IMG/VR virus record: IMGVR_UViG_3300020204_000323
Location: 1-26,244 of that record
DNA length: 26,244 nt
From: a virus
Strand: one strand, 5' to 3'
The translations under genes and the position numbers were made by a program. Below the pieces are notes generated by a model that worked only from the letters and a program-made list of their open reading frames with translations, had not been told where the DNA came from and did not search any database. Shown here in pieces: positions 1 to 5,881 of this stretch. Each line of letters opens with the position of its first letter. Position 1 is the first letter of the stretch.

Positions 1-14
1 TGCCTTTTGATTCT

Positions 15-251
15 ATGAACGACGGATTTATGATCGGAAAAAAAGCCCGTATGCACTTTGATAATGGGTATGGAGTATCTGTTGTGTCACACAATCATTC
101 ATATGGAGGTCGTGATGGTCTTTATGAGGTTGGGGTTCTTGATTCTGACAATCAACTTACTTACGATACTTCTGTAACTAATGACGTACTTGGTTACTTG
201 ACTGAAGAAGATGTAACTGATATTATGAAACGAGTTCAAGAATTAGTTTGA
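15..251 (+). CDS. hypothetical protein, start possibly outside the window
   Basis: A 78-residue acidic protein that I do not recognise. The frame is already open at the left edge, so the ATG at 15 or the second Met (residue 6) may not be the true start, and the protein may be longer. It ends in TGA at 249-251, inside a TTGACA element that begins the promoter of the next gene. No signal peptide, membrane segment or catalytic motif is visible. The composition (rich in Asp, Val and Gly, regular codon use) fits a real small phage protein. Confidence 0.6.
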   Translation: MNDGFMIGKKARMHFDNGYGVSVVSHNHSYGGRDGLYEVGVLDSDNQLTYDTSVTNDVLGYLTEEDVTDIMKRVQELV

Positions 252-280
252 CAAAACAAAAATAATTTGATATACTTTTT
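248..280 (+). promoter_or_regulatory. Bacteroidetes-type promoter
   Basis: TTGACA at 248-253 is followed after 19 bases by TACTTTTT at 273-280, close to the Bacteroidetes -7 consensus TAnnTTTG. It lies 25 bases upstream of the next start codon, so it probably drives the 73-aa gene. Seen by eye only. Confidence 0.45.
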
Positions 281-305
281 TATTCACTAATTAAAAACCA
301 AAAAA

Positions 306-527
306 ATGGGCAAAGGAAACACAAAGGGTCGTTATATCTGTAAAGTTGGATTTTATGACATTTATGCTAAAGATTCGATGAAATCAGGACGTGAATCTCA
401 TCAAGTAAAAAGTACTGAGTATGTGATTTATCACTCCAAAAAAATGATCGAAAAAGGATTTAAGACAAAAGATTTGGCGGTTGCTAAAGCCAGTGAGTTA
501 GTGGCAAAACATTTTGTTAAAGCCTAA
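306..527 (+). CDS. hypothetical basic protein (73 aa)
   Basis: A 73-residue Lys-rich protein (about 20% Lys) that I do not recognise. The start is preceded by an A-rich leader (aaaaccaaaaaaATG), the usual look of a Bacteroidetes translation start without a Shine-Dalgarno sequence. It has its own probable promoter at 248-280. No membrane segment or known motif is seen. The high charge could suit nucleic-acid binding, but that is only a guess. Confidence 0.6.
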   Translation: MGKGNTKGRYICKVGFYDIYAKDSMKSGRESHQVKSTEYVIYHSKKMIEKGFKTKDLAVAKASELVAKHFVKA

Positions 528-596
528 TTTCTTTTGGTATAATAAATTGTGGTTGTATGCTAATTTAAATTCACCACTTGCTAATTTCACGTCAAA

Positions 597-731
597 ATGG
601 AACAATTTTTTAAAAACTCCTTCGTATTATTTAAAAAGAGTATGTCAATATCAGAAACAATAGCAATTCTAATACCACTATCAATTGTGGTTTATTTTTT
701 ATATTCTTGGTTAACTTACAAGGAAAAATAA
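597..731 (+). CDS. small single-pass membrane protein (44 aa)
   Basis: ATG at 597 opens a 44-codon frame ending in TAA at 729-731. Residues 1-17 are short and basic (MEQFFKNSF, then LFKKSMS). Residues about 20-40 form one hydrophobic segment (AILIPLSIVVYFLYSWL), and the tail is TYKEK. This suggests one transmembrane helix in the inner membrane. It lies upstream of the lysis block, so a lysis accessory role is possible but not shown. The start follows an A-rich stretch. Confidence 0.5.
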   Translation: MEQFFKNSFVLFKKSMSISETIAILIPLSIVVYFLYSWLTYKEK

Positions 732-738
732 TTTTTTT

Positions 739-745
739 TATTTAT
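739..745 (+). promoter_or_regulatory. TATTTAT element (putative phage promoter -10)
   Basis: TATTTAT lies 20 bases before the start of the CAP-domain gene. The overlapping TATCTTTA (743-750) also resembles the host -7 element. It is one of a set of identical motifs found upstream of many genes in this window. Confidence 0.35.
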
Positions 746-765
746 CTTTACGGAAAACTAATAAT

Positions 766-1185
766 ATGAATCAAACACTTTTGATCCTTTCCTTAATTGT
801 CTTTAACTTATGTTTTACCCAAAATATTACTTCTTTAGAAAAATAGGTTCATAAAGCGGTAAACAACTACAAACTTAAATCAAGCAAAACTTTAGTTTTA
901 TTAGATAGTGCTCTATCGTCGGAATCAGAAATTCACACAAAGTTGATGGTAGAAACTAAAAATTTGGAACACGCGGACTATATCAAATCAAGAGGTGAAA
1001 TCATTCAAAGAACAAATAACATTGATTGTACGGAGGCTCAAGTTGCCACTAAAATCTTGACAAATTTTTTAAATTCACCAAGTCATAAAGATATCTTAGA
1101 TCTACAAATCACTAAAATTGGTGTTGGTGTTATTGTTGAAGACTTCGAATATAAGTCTATCCATTCTTTGATAAATATATTATAA
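766..1185 (+). pseudogene. secreted CAP/SCP-domain protein interrupted by an in-frame TAG
   Basis: ATG at 766 starts a clear signal peptide (MNQTLLILSLIVFNLCFTQ), but codon 27 (844-846) is TAG. The same frame then stays open to TAA at 1183-1185, giving about 139 residues if the TAG is read through. The downstream part shows CAP-superfamily features: a His after the first helix (NLEH), then GEII in place of the usual GENI, then FLNSPSHKDIL, then KIGVGV near the end. CAP proteins are secreted proteins of varied or unknown activity. The 1498 and 22256 genes both end in TAG, and read-through of the first would enter the next gene out of frame, so TAG acts as a stop here. The gene is therefore broken, suppressed, or affected by a sequence error. 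Reinitiation at the ATG at 943 would lose the export signal. Confidence 0.7.
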
Positions 1186-1228
1186 GTTCTTATTTTATGA
1201 ATTTTTTTGATTAACAGTTATTTTGTGA

Positions 1229-1236
1229 TATTTATA
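1229..1236 (+). promoter_or_regulatory. TATTTATA element before the holin gene
   Basis: TATTTATA lies 28 bases before the holin-like start codon. It is a member of the TATTTAT set seen before many genes here. Confidence 0.35.
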
Positions 1237-1264
1237 AAAAAATAAACTTTTAAAAACTACATTA

Positions 1265-1438
1265 ATGAAGTTAACAAAAGAACAAATTTTAGGTATCGCA
1301 AGACACGCACTTACATTTGTGGGTGGTATTTTAATCATGAAAGGTCTTTTAGATGAAACCACCGTAACTGAGATAATCGGTGGCGTAATTACCTTGGCAG
1401 GTACAATTTGGTCAGTAATCGACAAAAATAAAGCCTAA
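1265..1438 (+). CDS. putative holin, Pam3-gp28 / r1t-like (57 aa)
   Basis: A 57-residue protein from ATG at 1265 to TAA at 1436-1438. It starts MKLTKEQILGIARHALTF, then has a Gly-rich hydrophobic segment GGILIMKGLL (residues 20-29), a short polar turn DETTVTE (30-36), a second hydrophobic segment IIGGVITLAGTIWSVI (37-52) and a basic end DKNKA. Two short membrane segments, this length and the pattern around KEQILGI and IWSVIDK match the small putative phage holins I know as the Pam3-gp28 family. Holins form membrane holes that time lysis. A terminator follows directly, and a lysozyme-like gene lies next, which supports the call. The family match is from memory, not a search. Confidence 0.7.
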   Translation: MKLTKEQILGIARHALTFVGGILIMKGLLDETTVTEIIGGVITLAGTIWSVIDKNKA

Positions 1439-1449
1439 AAAAACACAAG

Positions 1450-1490
1450 AAATATCTCCCATTTTTCAAATGGGAGATATTTAATTTTTA
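1450..1490 (+). terminator. intrinsic terminator after the holin gene
   Basis: A perfect 15-bp stem (1450-1464 with 1468-1482) closes a 3-base loop and is followed by TTAATTTTTA. It begins 12 bases after the holin stop codon. Its stem ends are AT pairs, so it could work on both strands. Confidence 0.85.
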
Positions 1491-1497
1491 GATAGAC

Positions 1498-2127
1498 ATG
1501 AAAAAATTAATTACAGAGAACGAAAAAAATGATATACGAAAACTTCATTCATTAGATGAAGATTTCTTTTCAGATATATTGGACAAACTTACGGGGTTTT
1601 TTAAAGGATCGAGTTCTGATTCAGAAAAAAAAGATGATAAAAAAGTCTCATCTGTTACCGCAAGTTTAAAAAAAGGAAAAATAACTCAACCAAGTCAATT
1701 AGATAAATCATTTTATGAAGAGGTACTAAAAGGAATTGGGGCTCCCATAACCTCTGAAAATTTGGCTTTCTTTTATGCGTGGAGACAGGCCGAAGGTGCT
1801 AAAGCAAGTTTCAACCCTTTTAATACAACACATAAAAAAGATAAATCCACCCTTTGGAATTGTTTAAGAAGAAAAGAAGGTAAATGTGTTGGTGGTGTGA
1901 GGAACTATTCAGATGAAGATTCGGGAATTGACGCAACAATCAAAACACTTAAAAATGGTCGTTATGGTTGTATTGTTGATGGTTTGAAAAAAAATATTGG
2001 AGCTAGAAAAATTGCTGAGTGTAAAGACCTTAAAACGTGGGGTACTGGAGAAGGAGTTTCAAGAGTGATAAATAGTGGTAATATTAAACCACCTGCCATC
2101 TCAAGAACATTAGTTAAAAAAATATAG
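1498..2127 (+). CDS. lysozyme-like peptidoglycan hydrolase
   Basis: A 209-residue protein with no signal peptide. Residues 1-50 are a charged leader (MKKLITENEKNDIRKLH, then a Ser/Asp/Lys stretch). Residues about 70-205 resemble the lysozyme/transglycosylase-like fold of phage endolysins: AWRQAEG with the probable catalytic Glu99, NPFNTT at 106-111, then GGVRNYSDEDSGIDATIKTL with the NY..eeGi.At.kTL pattern, and NGRYGCIVDGL. It is expected to cut the glycan strand of peptidoglycan. It follows the holin and terminator, and its TAG stop is one base before the next ATG, so the two are probably co-translated. It could instead be a virion-associated lysozyme; the N-terminal leader resembles the one on the 6381 gene. 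Confidence 0.65.
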   Translation: MKKLITENEKNDIRKLHSLDEDFFSDILDKLTGFFKGSSSDSEKKDDKKVSSVTASLKKGKITQPSQLDKSFYEEVLKGIGAPITSENLAFFYAWRQAEGAKASFNPFNTTHKKDKSTLWNCLRRKEGKCVGGVRNYSDEDSGIDATIKTLKNGRYGCIVDGLKKNIGARKIAECKDLKTWGTGEGVSRVINSGNIKPPAISRTLVKKI

Positions 2128-2128
2128 T

Positions 2129-2740
2129 ATGGAAAATTTATCGATGATTGTTGTTGCGTTTATTACAGGGGTTTTAGGTCCTGTTGCGGTTCTTTTCATA
2201 AAATATGTTTTAGATAAAAGAAAAAAGAAACCAGACATGGTAAAAGACACCCTTAGAGTTAGTGAACTAATAAATCTTAGAATTGATCATATCAGAGATG
2301 AATTCAACGCCGACAGAGTTTGGATCTCACAATTTCATAACGGAGGGAACTTCTACCCAACAGGAAGATCGATGGCTAAGTTTTCAATCATGTACGAAAC
2401 TGTAAGTTTAAATGCAGGATCTGTACAATCAAATTTCAAAAACATACCGGTTAATCTGTTTTCAAAATCTATAAATGAACTTTTACATAATGATGTAATT
2501 GAAATCTCAGATTTTAAAGACGAAACAATTGCAACCTTTGGACTTAAGTATGTGGCTGAAGAATCAGGTTGTAAATCAGCCTATCTTTTTGCTATAAAAT
2601 CTATCGAAGATAAGTTTATTGGGATTTTGGCTATAGACTATACAAAGAAAAAAACAAAGTTGGATATGGAGTCTATCAATCATCTACAAAATCATGCATC
2701 ATCAATTGGTGGTGTTCTTATGACTTATTTGAATCAGTAA
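2129..2740 (+). CDS. membrane-anchored GAF-like domain protein
   Basis: A 203-residue protein. Residues about 4-26 form a transmembrane helix (MIVVAFITGVLGPVAVLFI) followed by a basic stop-transfer stretch (KRKKK). The rest looks like one soluble alpha/beta domain of GAF type: RVWISQFHNGG (about 65-75), a long middle helix with a short acidic linker, then SAYLFAIKS, and FIGILAIDYT with a closing helix. The family usually binds small ligands or senses signals; nothing here shows the ligand. It starts one base after the lysozyme-like stop, so it belongs to the same operon, and a role in timing lysis is possible by position only. Confidence 0.5.
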   Translation: MENLSMIVVAFITGVLGPVAVLFIKYVLDKRKKKPDMVKDTLRVSELINLRIDHIRDEFNADRVWISQFHNGGNFYPTGRSMAKFSIMYETVSLNAGSVQSNFKNIPVNLFSKSINELLHNDVIEISDFKDETIATFGLKYVAEESGCKSAYLFAIKSIEDKFIGILAIDYTKKKTKLDMESINHLQNHASSIGGVLMTYLNQ

Positions 2741-2751
2741 TCTTTTTTTGT

Positions 2752-2759
2752 TATATTTG
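2752..2759 (+). promoter_or_regulatory. host-type -7 element TATATTTG
   Basis: TATATTTG fits TAnnTTTG exactly, with TTTG at 2728-2731 about 20 bases upstream as a -33 element. The start codon follows 4 bases later, so the transcript would have almost no leader. Confidence 0.4.
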
Positions 2760-2763
2760 TGGT

Positions 2764-3237
2764 ATGAACATATTCTTCTTAGATTATGATACCCAAAAAT
2801 GTGCACAGTATCACTGCGATAAACATGTGGTTAAAATGATATTGGAAACCGCACAACTTTTATGTGGAGTTCACCACACGACCCCACAAGTCACTCCACA
2901 AGTTCCCTACAAGTTGTCTCACAAAAATCACCCTTGTGCCATTTGGTCTCGAGAGTCATTATCTAACTATCTATATCTTTGTGATCTTGGTTTGGAGTTG
3001 TGTAAAGAATATACTTATCGTTACGGTAAACGACACAAATCCCAAGATGTAATTGAGTGGTGTTTAATAAACAAACCAAATATACCTGACAATAATTTTA
3101 CCACTCCACCAAAGGCAATGCCTGACGAATTTAAGGTTAATGATGTTATAAAATCCTATAGAAACTATTATTTGGGTGTAAAAAAAGATTTTGCAAAGTG
3201 GAAAAATAGAGAGATTCCTGATTGGTTTTTAGTTTAA
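2764..3237 (+). CDS. conserved phage/large-virus protein of unknown function
   Basis: A 157-residue protein. The N-terminal pattern NIFFLDYDTQKCAQYHCDKH followed by VVKMILETAQLL is familiar from T4-like marine phages and giant viruses (CDKHVVKM.lE.aQ.L), where no function is assigned. It is rich in Cys, His and aromatic residues (C13, C18, H21, then HH, NHPCAIW and WCL), so metal binding is possible. I see no membrane segment or known catalytic motif. It sits between two lysis-type genes and has its own -7 element. Confidence 0.6.
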   Translation: MNIFFLDYDTQKCAQYHCDKHVVKMILETAQLLCGVHHTTPQVTPQVPYKLSHKNHPCAIWSRESLSNYLYLCDLGLELCKEYTYRYGKRHKSQDVIEWCLINKPNIPDNNFTTPPKAMPDEFKVNDVIKSYRNYYLGVKKDFAKWKNREIPDWFLV

Positions 3238-3241
3238 GTTA

Positions 3242-3248
3242 TATTTAT
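3242..3248 (+). promoter_or_regulatory. TATTTAT element before the amidase gene
   Basis: TATTTAT lies 18 bases upstream of the amidase start codon. Same motif as before several other genes in this window. Confidence 0.35.
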
Positions 3249-3266
3249 GGAATATAAAGACCATTA

Positions 3267-4565
3267 ATGAGTTATAGAAACCCCAATTTGGATCGTGAAT
3301 TTATTTTTGAGGAAATAAAAGATATTTCATCTTCGTCGACTTTCAAGTCTACCCCTTTAAAAGATGATAAGTATTTTATACTTCATCACACTGCAGGTAG
3401 GGGAACCGCAATGGATGTTATGAATGTCTTAAACAGTAGACATTTAGGGGTTCAGTGGATTATAGACCGTGATGGGAAACTTTACAAATCTTTACCTTCA
3501 GGACACAGAGGTGCTCACATAAAAATGATTAGATCTTCCGTACCTAAAGATTTGAGTAACAGAACCACACAAGGAGTTGAGATAGTTGCCAAAAACGATA
3601 CCGATATTTCACAAGTTCAATGTAAAACAGCACTAAAACTTATCAAAAGTTTGGGTTACCCCCTTTCAAATGTTTATGGACATGGAGAAGTTTCTAGGAA
3701 TAAAGCACCTGAAGAAGGAAAAACTTGTAAAGCGTACATTAAAAAAAATTGGAATTCTCCAGATTCGAAAAGTTCTGACCTATCATCAATTACAAATAAA
3801 ATGAAAACAGGAACAAAAGACGTTCTCTCAAAATTATCAAATTTGGACTTATCTAAAATGGCCAGTGGGGTAAGAGATTCTTTATCTGGACTTTTATCGG
3901 GAGTTTTTTCTGAAAACCACTCAAATAGTTCATTGGATCTTTTAATAGAAAAAAGTTTACAAAGGGCCATAAGATCAAAAATGTCGGAAGACAAAAGAAT
4001 TTTAAAATCTTTGAGAAAGAGTCTGAATGAAATTGACCTTATGGGATTTCCCAAAGGTGATGTAGATTCTAATAAAGTTTTGACTGGTGGTGTAGATGGA
4101 GATTGGGACGGATCATTACCAAAAGCTTTGGAAGTTGCTAAAATCGCAAAAAACTGTGCTAAAAAAGAAGACATCATTATATCTCAGAAAAGAAGTAGAG
4201 TTAAAACCGCATCAGGTAATGTTTCTGACCATTATGTGAAAAGTTTATCTGCCTACGCAATTGATATTAAAGCTTCAGGTAAAAAAGGGGATGAACTTTT
4301 ATCCTGTATTATGAAAAAATGGAACGGAGGTTCAAATTCTGATTATAAAGGTGGTAAATGGTTGAACGTCAATAAAGACGGTTATAGATATCAATTTGGG
4401 TGGAATGTACCTGATCATTATGATCACATACATGTTGGTGTAAAAAAATTGGTTGGAAAATCAAAATCTTCACAACTAAAAAGTGATACTGAAGGGAAAG
4501 ACCAAGAAAGTTCTATAAGTTTATTGGATCAAATTAAAAATTTTTTAAAAAGTATTACGTCTTAA
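3267..4565 (+). CDS. bifunctional endolysin: amidase_2 plus M15-like peptidase
   Basis: A 432-residue protein with two peptidoglycan-cleaving domains. Residues about 34-160 are an N-acetylmuramoyl-L-alanine amidase (PGRP/amidase_2): LHHTAG with His40/41, VQWIIDRDG, HRGAH, and GHGEV with His139, then TCK with Cys154 near the third zinc position. A low-complexity Ser/Lys/Leu linker spans about 165-275. Residues about 280-395 look like an M15-type zinc peptidase: SDHYVKSLSAYAIDI (Ser320, His322, Asp333) and DHYDHIHVG (His387, His389). The first domain would cut the glycan-peptide bond and the second a peptide bond within the stem or bridge. No signal peptide is visible, so it is either released by the holin or carried in the particle. 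The TATTTAT element upstream suggests its own late promoter. Confidence 0.8.
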   Translation: MSYRNPNLDREFIFEEIKDISSSSTFKSTPLKDDKYFILHHTAGRGTAMDVMNVLNSRHLGVQWIIDRDGKLYKSLPSGHRGAHIKMIRSSVPKDLSNRTTQGVEIVAKNDTDISQVQCKTALKLIKSLGYPLSNVYGHGEVSRNKAPEEGKTCKAYIKKNWNSPDSKSSDLSSITNKMKTGTKDVLSKLSNLDLSKMASGVRDSLSGLLSGVFSENHSNSSLDLLIEKSLQRAIRSKMSEDKRILKSLRKSLNEIDLMGFPKGDVDSNKVLTGGVDGDWDGSLPKALEVAKIAKNCAKKEDIIISQKRSRVKTASGNVSDHYVKSLSAYAIDIKASGKKGDELLSCIMKKWNGGSNSDYKGGKWLNVNKDGYRYQFGWNVPDHYDHIHVGVKKLVGKSKSSQLKSDTEGKDQESSISLLDQIKNFLKSITS

Positions 4566-4567
4566 AT

Positions 4568-4598
4568 TTGACAAATTAATAAAGTATTATTAACTTTG
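4568..4598 (+). promoter_or_regulatory. strong Bacteroidetes-type promoter
   Basis: TTGACA at 4568-4573, 17 bases, then TAACTTTG at 4591-4598, an exact match to TAnnTTTG. It sits just after the amidase stop and about 40 bases before the 48-aa gene. The architecture is the same as the promoter at 4805-4835. Confidence 0.75.
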
Positions 4599-4639
4599 TT
4601 GAAGTTCTTTGGATTTATAAAAATTTAAACATATTTATT

Positions 4640-4786
4640 ATGAGTGAAAATGAAATTGTAGAAAACTACGAAATATTCTACTATTACGACGACAAGGGTA
4701 GAAAGCTTCACACACCTAGTGAAATATACGCTAGATACAGAGCGTATTACTACGGTACAAGTAGAGTTTTCGTTGAAAAAAATTAA
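4640..4786 (+). CDS. small tyrosine-rich protein (48 aa)
   Basis: ATG at 4640 opens 48 codons ending in TAA at 4784-4786. The protein is strongly Tyr-rich (YEIFYYYDDKG, then YARYRAYYYGT) and hydrophilic otherwise. I do not recognise it. It is the only gene between two copies of the same strong promoter (4568-4598 and 4805-4835), so it is probably an early-expressed small protein. A TATTTAT (4632-4638) is only one base from the ATG. Confidence 0.55.
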   Translation: MSENEIVENYEIFYYYDDKGRKLHTPSEIYARYRAYYYGTSRVFVEKN

Positions 4787-4804
4787 AAAAAGTTCACAAA
4801 TTAC

Positions 4805-4835
4805 TTGACAGAACAAAATAAAAGTTTTAACTTTG
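4805..4835 (+). promoter_or_regulatory. strong Bacteroidetes-type promoter of the large RNA
   Basis: TTGACA at 4805-4810, 17 bases, then TAACTTTG at 4828-4835 (exact TAnnTTTG). Transcription should start near 4840, directly at the first hairpin of the structured RNA, so there would be almost no leader. Confidence 0.75.
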
Positions 4836-4892
4836 TAAAACAAGTCAGGAAAAGTCCTGAGACGTTCTTTGAAAAAATTAGATTATCCGTTC

Positions 4893-4911
4893 AGGAAAAG
4901 TTTCGTCAGAT
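4893..4911 (+). repeat. internal repeat of the large RNA, copy 1
   Basis: AGGAAAAGT followed by TTCGTCAGAT. It recurs at 5476-5495 as AGGAAAAGT followed by GTCCGTCAGAT. The first half also occurs at 4847-4855 (aggaaaagt). Repeated sequence in an RNA can mark a repeated structural module. Confidence 0.5.
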
Positions 4912-5475
4912 TATTTGACGAGTAATTGAGGTGGAATCCTCGTCTTTGAATGATAAAGATATTGGGCCGTGTATAGTCCATAAAATAAACTACGAAAGTA
5001 GGATAAAGTGAACCCTTAAGTGTGTTGGGTTTGCGGCTTCTTCGGGAGCTTGAGTACACAAGCGGGATACCGTTTAATCTTTAGTACCGAGGGCAACGCT
5101 GTAGGGAAAGTGATTAGATGATTGGGCGATGTGGGTCGTCTGGTTGAGGTGGGAACACCAATAGGAATAACTCGTAGGGATATTGCAAAACATGAGATTA
5201 TCCAATTTCATTATTGCGTGTTCCAATATTAAAGGATACTTAAAACCGAAAGGTATGTTAATGTACGGGTGGTGCCGTTATTAACCTTGACGGACTTCTA
5301 CCAAGGAGTTAGTCACGAAGTAGTCTTAAAATATGGAGATGGGGACATTTCACGGAGTAGTTGAGTATCGACTCGTTCAAAAGATGGGTTGGCTTGGTTG
5401 GCGGACCACTACTTCGATAATCCACGACACAAACTTATGACTATTGAATTAAGTCTAATTAATTATAATACAATA

Positions 5476-5495
5476 AGGAAAAGTGTCCGTCAGAT
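5476..5495 (+). repeat. internal repeat of the large RNA, copy 2
   Basis: AGGAAAAGT followed by GTCCGTCAGAT, the second copy of the module at 4893-4911, about 580 bases downstream. Confidence 0.5.
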
Positions 5496-5746
5496 CTTGT
5501 CGAAAGGTGATTACTTAGTCACGGGCTGTCCGTGGCACATGAGGTTCCCAAGACCAAGTGTATTTTTACCAAAGATCTCTAATCCCGCAAGGACGAGTTG
5601 GGGAGGCATCCTCGAAGAGAGTCAAGTAGTAAGAGTGTAGATAAGATCTCAAGGAGTGGTTCACCTAAATAACCATCACTGAGAAATACTTCTCAAAAGG
5701 AAGTGGATAAGAGTAGAAACAATAATGACTCTAAAGGTTCTCACAA

Positions 5747-5775
5747 AAACGTGTAATCTCAGCGTTTCTTTTTTT
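5747..5775 (+). terminator. possible 3' end hairpin of the large RNA
   Basis: AAACG (5747-5751) can pair with CGTTT (5763-5767) around an 11-base loop, followed by C and seven Ts. It is weaker than the hairpin at 5803-5825 but could define the 3' end. Confidence 0.4.
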
Positions 5776-5802
5776 AAAATGGAGCCACCGGTAAAAAACA
5801 TT

Positions 5803-5825
5803 AGGGACAATTAGTCCCTTTTTTT
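5803..5825 (+). terminator. intrinsic terminator of the large RNA
   Basis: AGGGAC (5803-5808) pairs with GTCCCT (5814-5819) around a 5-base loop, followed by a run of Ts to 5825. It faces the tmRNA terminator on the other strand. Confidence 0.8.
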
Positions 5826-5844
5826 GTGCTTAAAAATTTGAGCA

Positions 5845-5877
5845 TAAAAAAATCCCACCATAATTAAATGATGGGAT
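5845..5877 (-). terminator. intrinsic terminator of the tmRNA gene
   Basis: Read on the - strand, ATCCCATCAT (5877-5868) pairs with ATGGTGGGAT (5861-5852), ten pairs with one G-U, and a run of seven Ts follows. It begins about 5 bases after the CCA end of the tmRNA. Confidence 0.85.
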
Positions 5878-5881
5878 CAAT

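Larger units (their letters stand above)
4840..5775 (+). ncRNA. large structured non-coding RNA (about 0.95 kb), class unassigned
   Basis: No convincing protein frame exists between 4787 and 6380. This part is richer in G than its surroundings and full of local helices. A 6-bp hairpin TCAGGA/TCCTGA at 4845-4860 opens it. TCGTCA/TGACGA pairs 4903-4908 with 4916-4921. GAGG/CCTC hairpins lie at 4928-4941 and 5603-5613. CTAC-GAAA-GTAG (4990-5001) and GGTG-GGAA-CACC (5148-5159) are GNRA-capped. A UUCG tetraloop closes a stem at 5035-5050. Long-range pairs include 5316-5324 with 5408-5416 (9 bp) and 5618-5624 with 5726-5732 (7 bp). A perfect host-type promoter precedes it and two U-tract hairpins follow. 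Size, phage location and neighbouring tmRNA recall the GOLLD and ROOL giant RNAs, but I cannot match a consensus by eye. I saw no group I or II intron core, RNase P core or tRNA. Confidence 0.7.

Noticed and set aside
844-846. Recoding of TAG as an amino acid throughout the phage
   Set aside because: TAG ends the lysozyme-like gene and the 155-aa gene; read-through of the first would run out of frame across the start of the next gene.
3674-4177. 167-aa - strand frame opposite the amidase gene
   Set aside because: It lies opposite the linker and M15 part of the amidase gene, has no leader or motif and matches no neighbour.
5389-5640. 83-aa frame inside the large RNA
   Set aside because: It overlaps several predicted helices, has no recognisable motif or hydrophobic core, lacks an A-rich leader, and its codon use differs from the phage genes. 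It is probably a chance frame in a G-richer RNA gene.
4840-5775. Group I or group II intron, or RNase P RNA
   Set aside because: No GUGYG start, domain V or P7-like core was seen, no split gene flanks it, and the RNase P core motifs (GAGGAAAGTCC and ACAGAA type) are absent.
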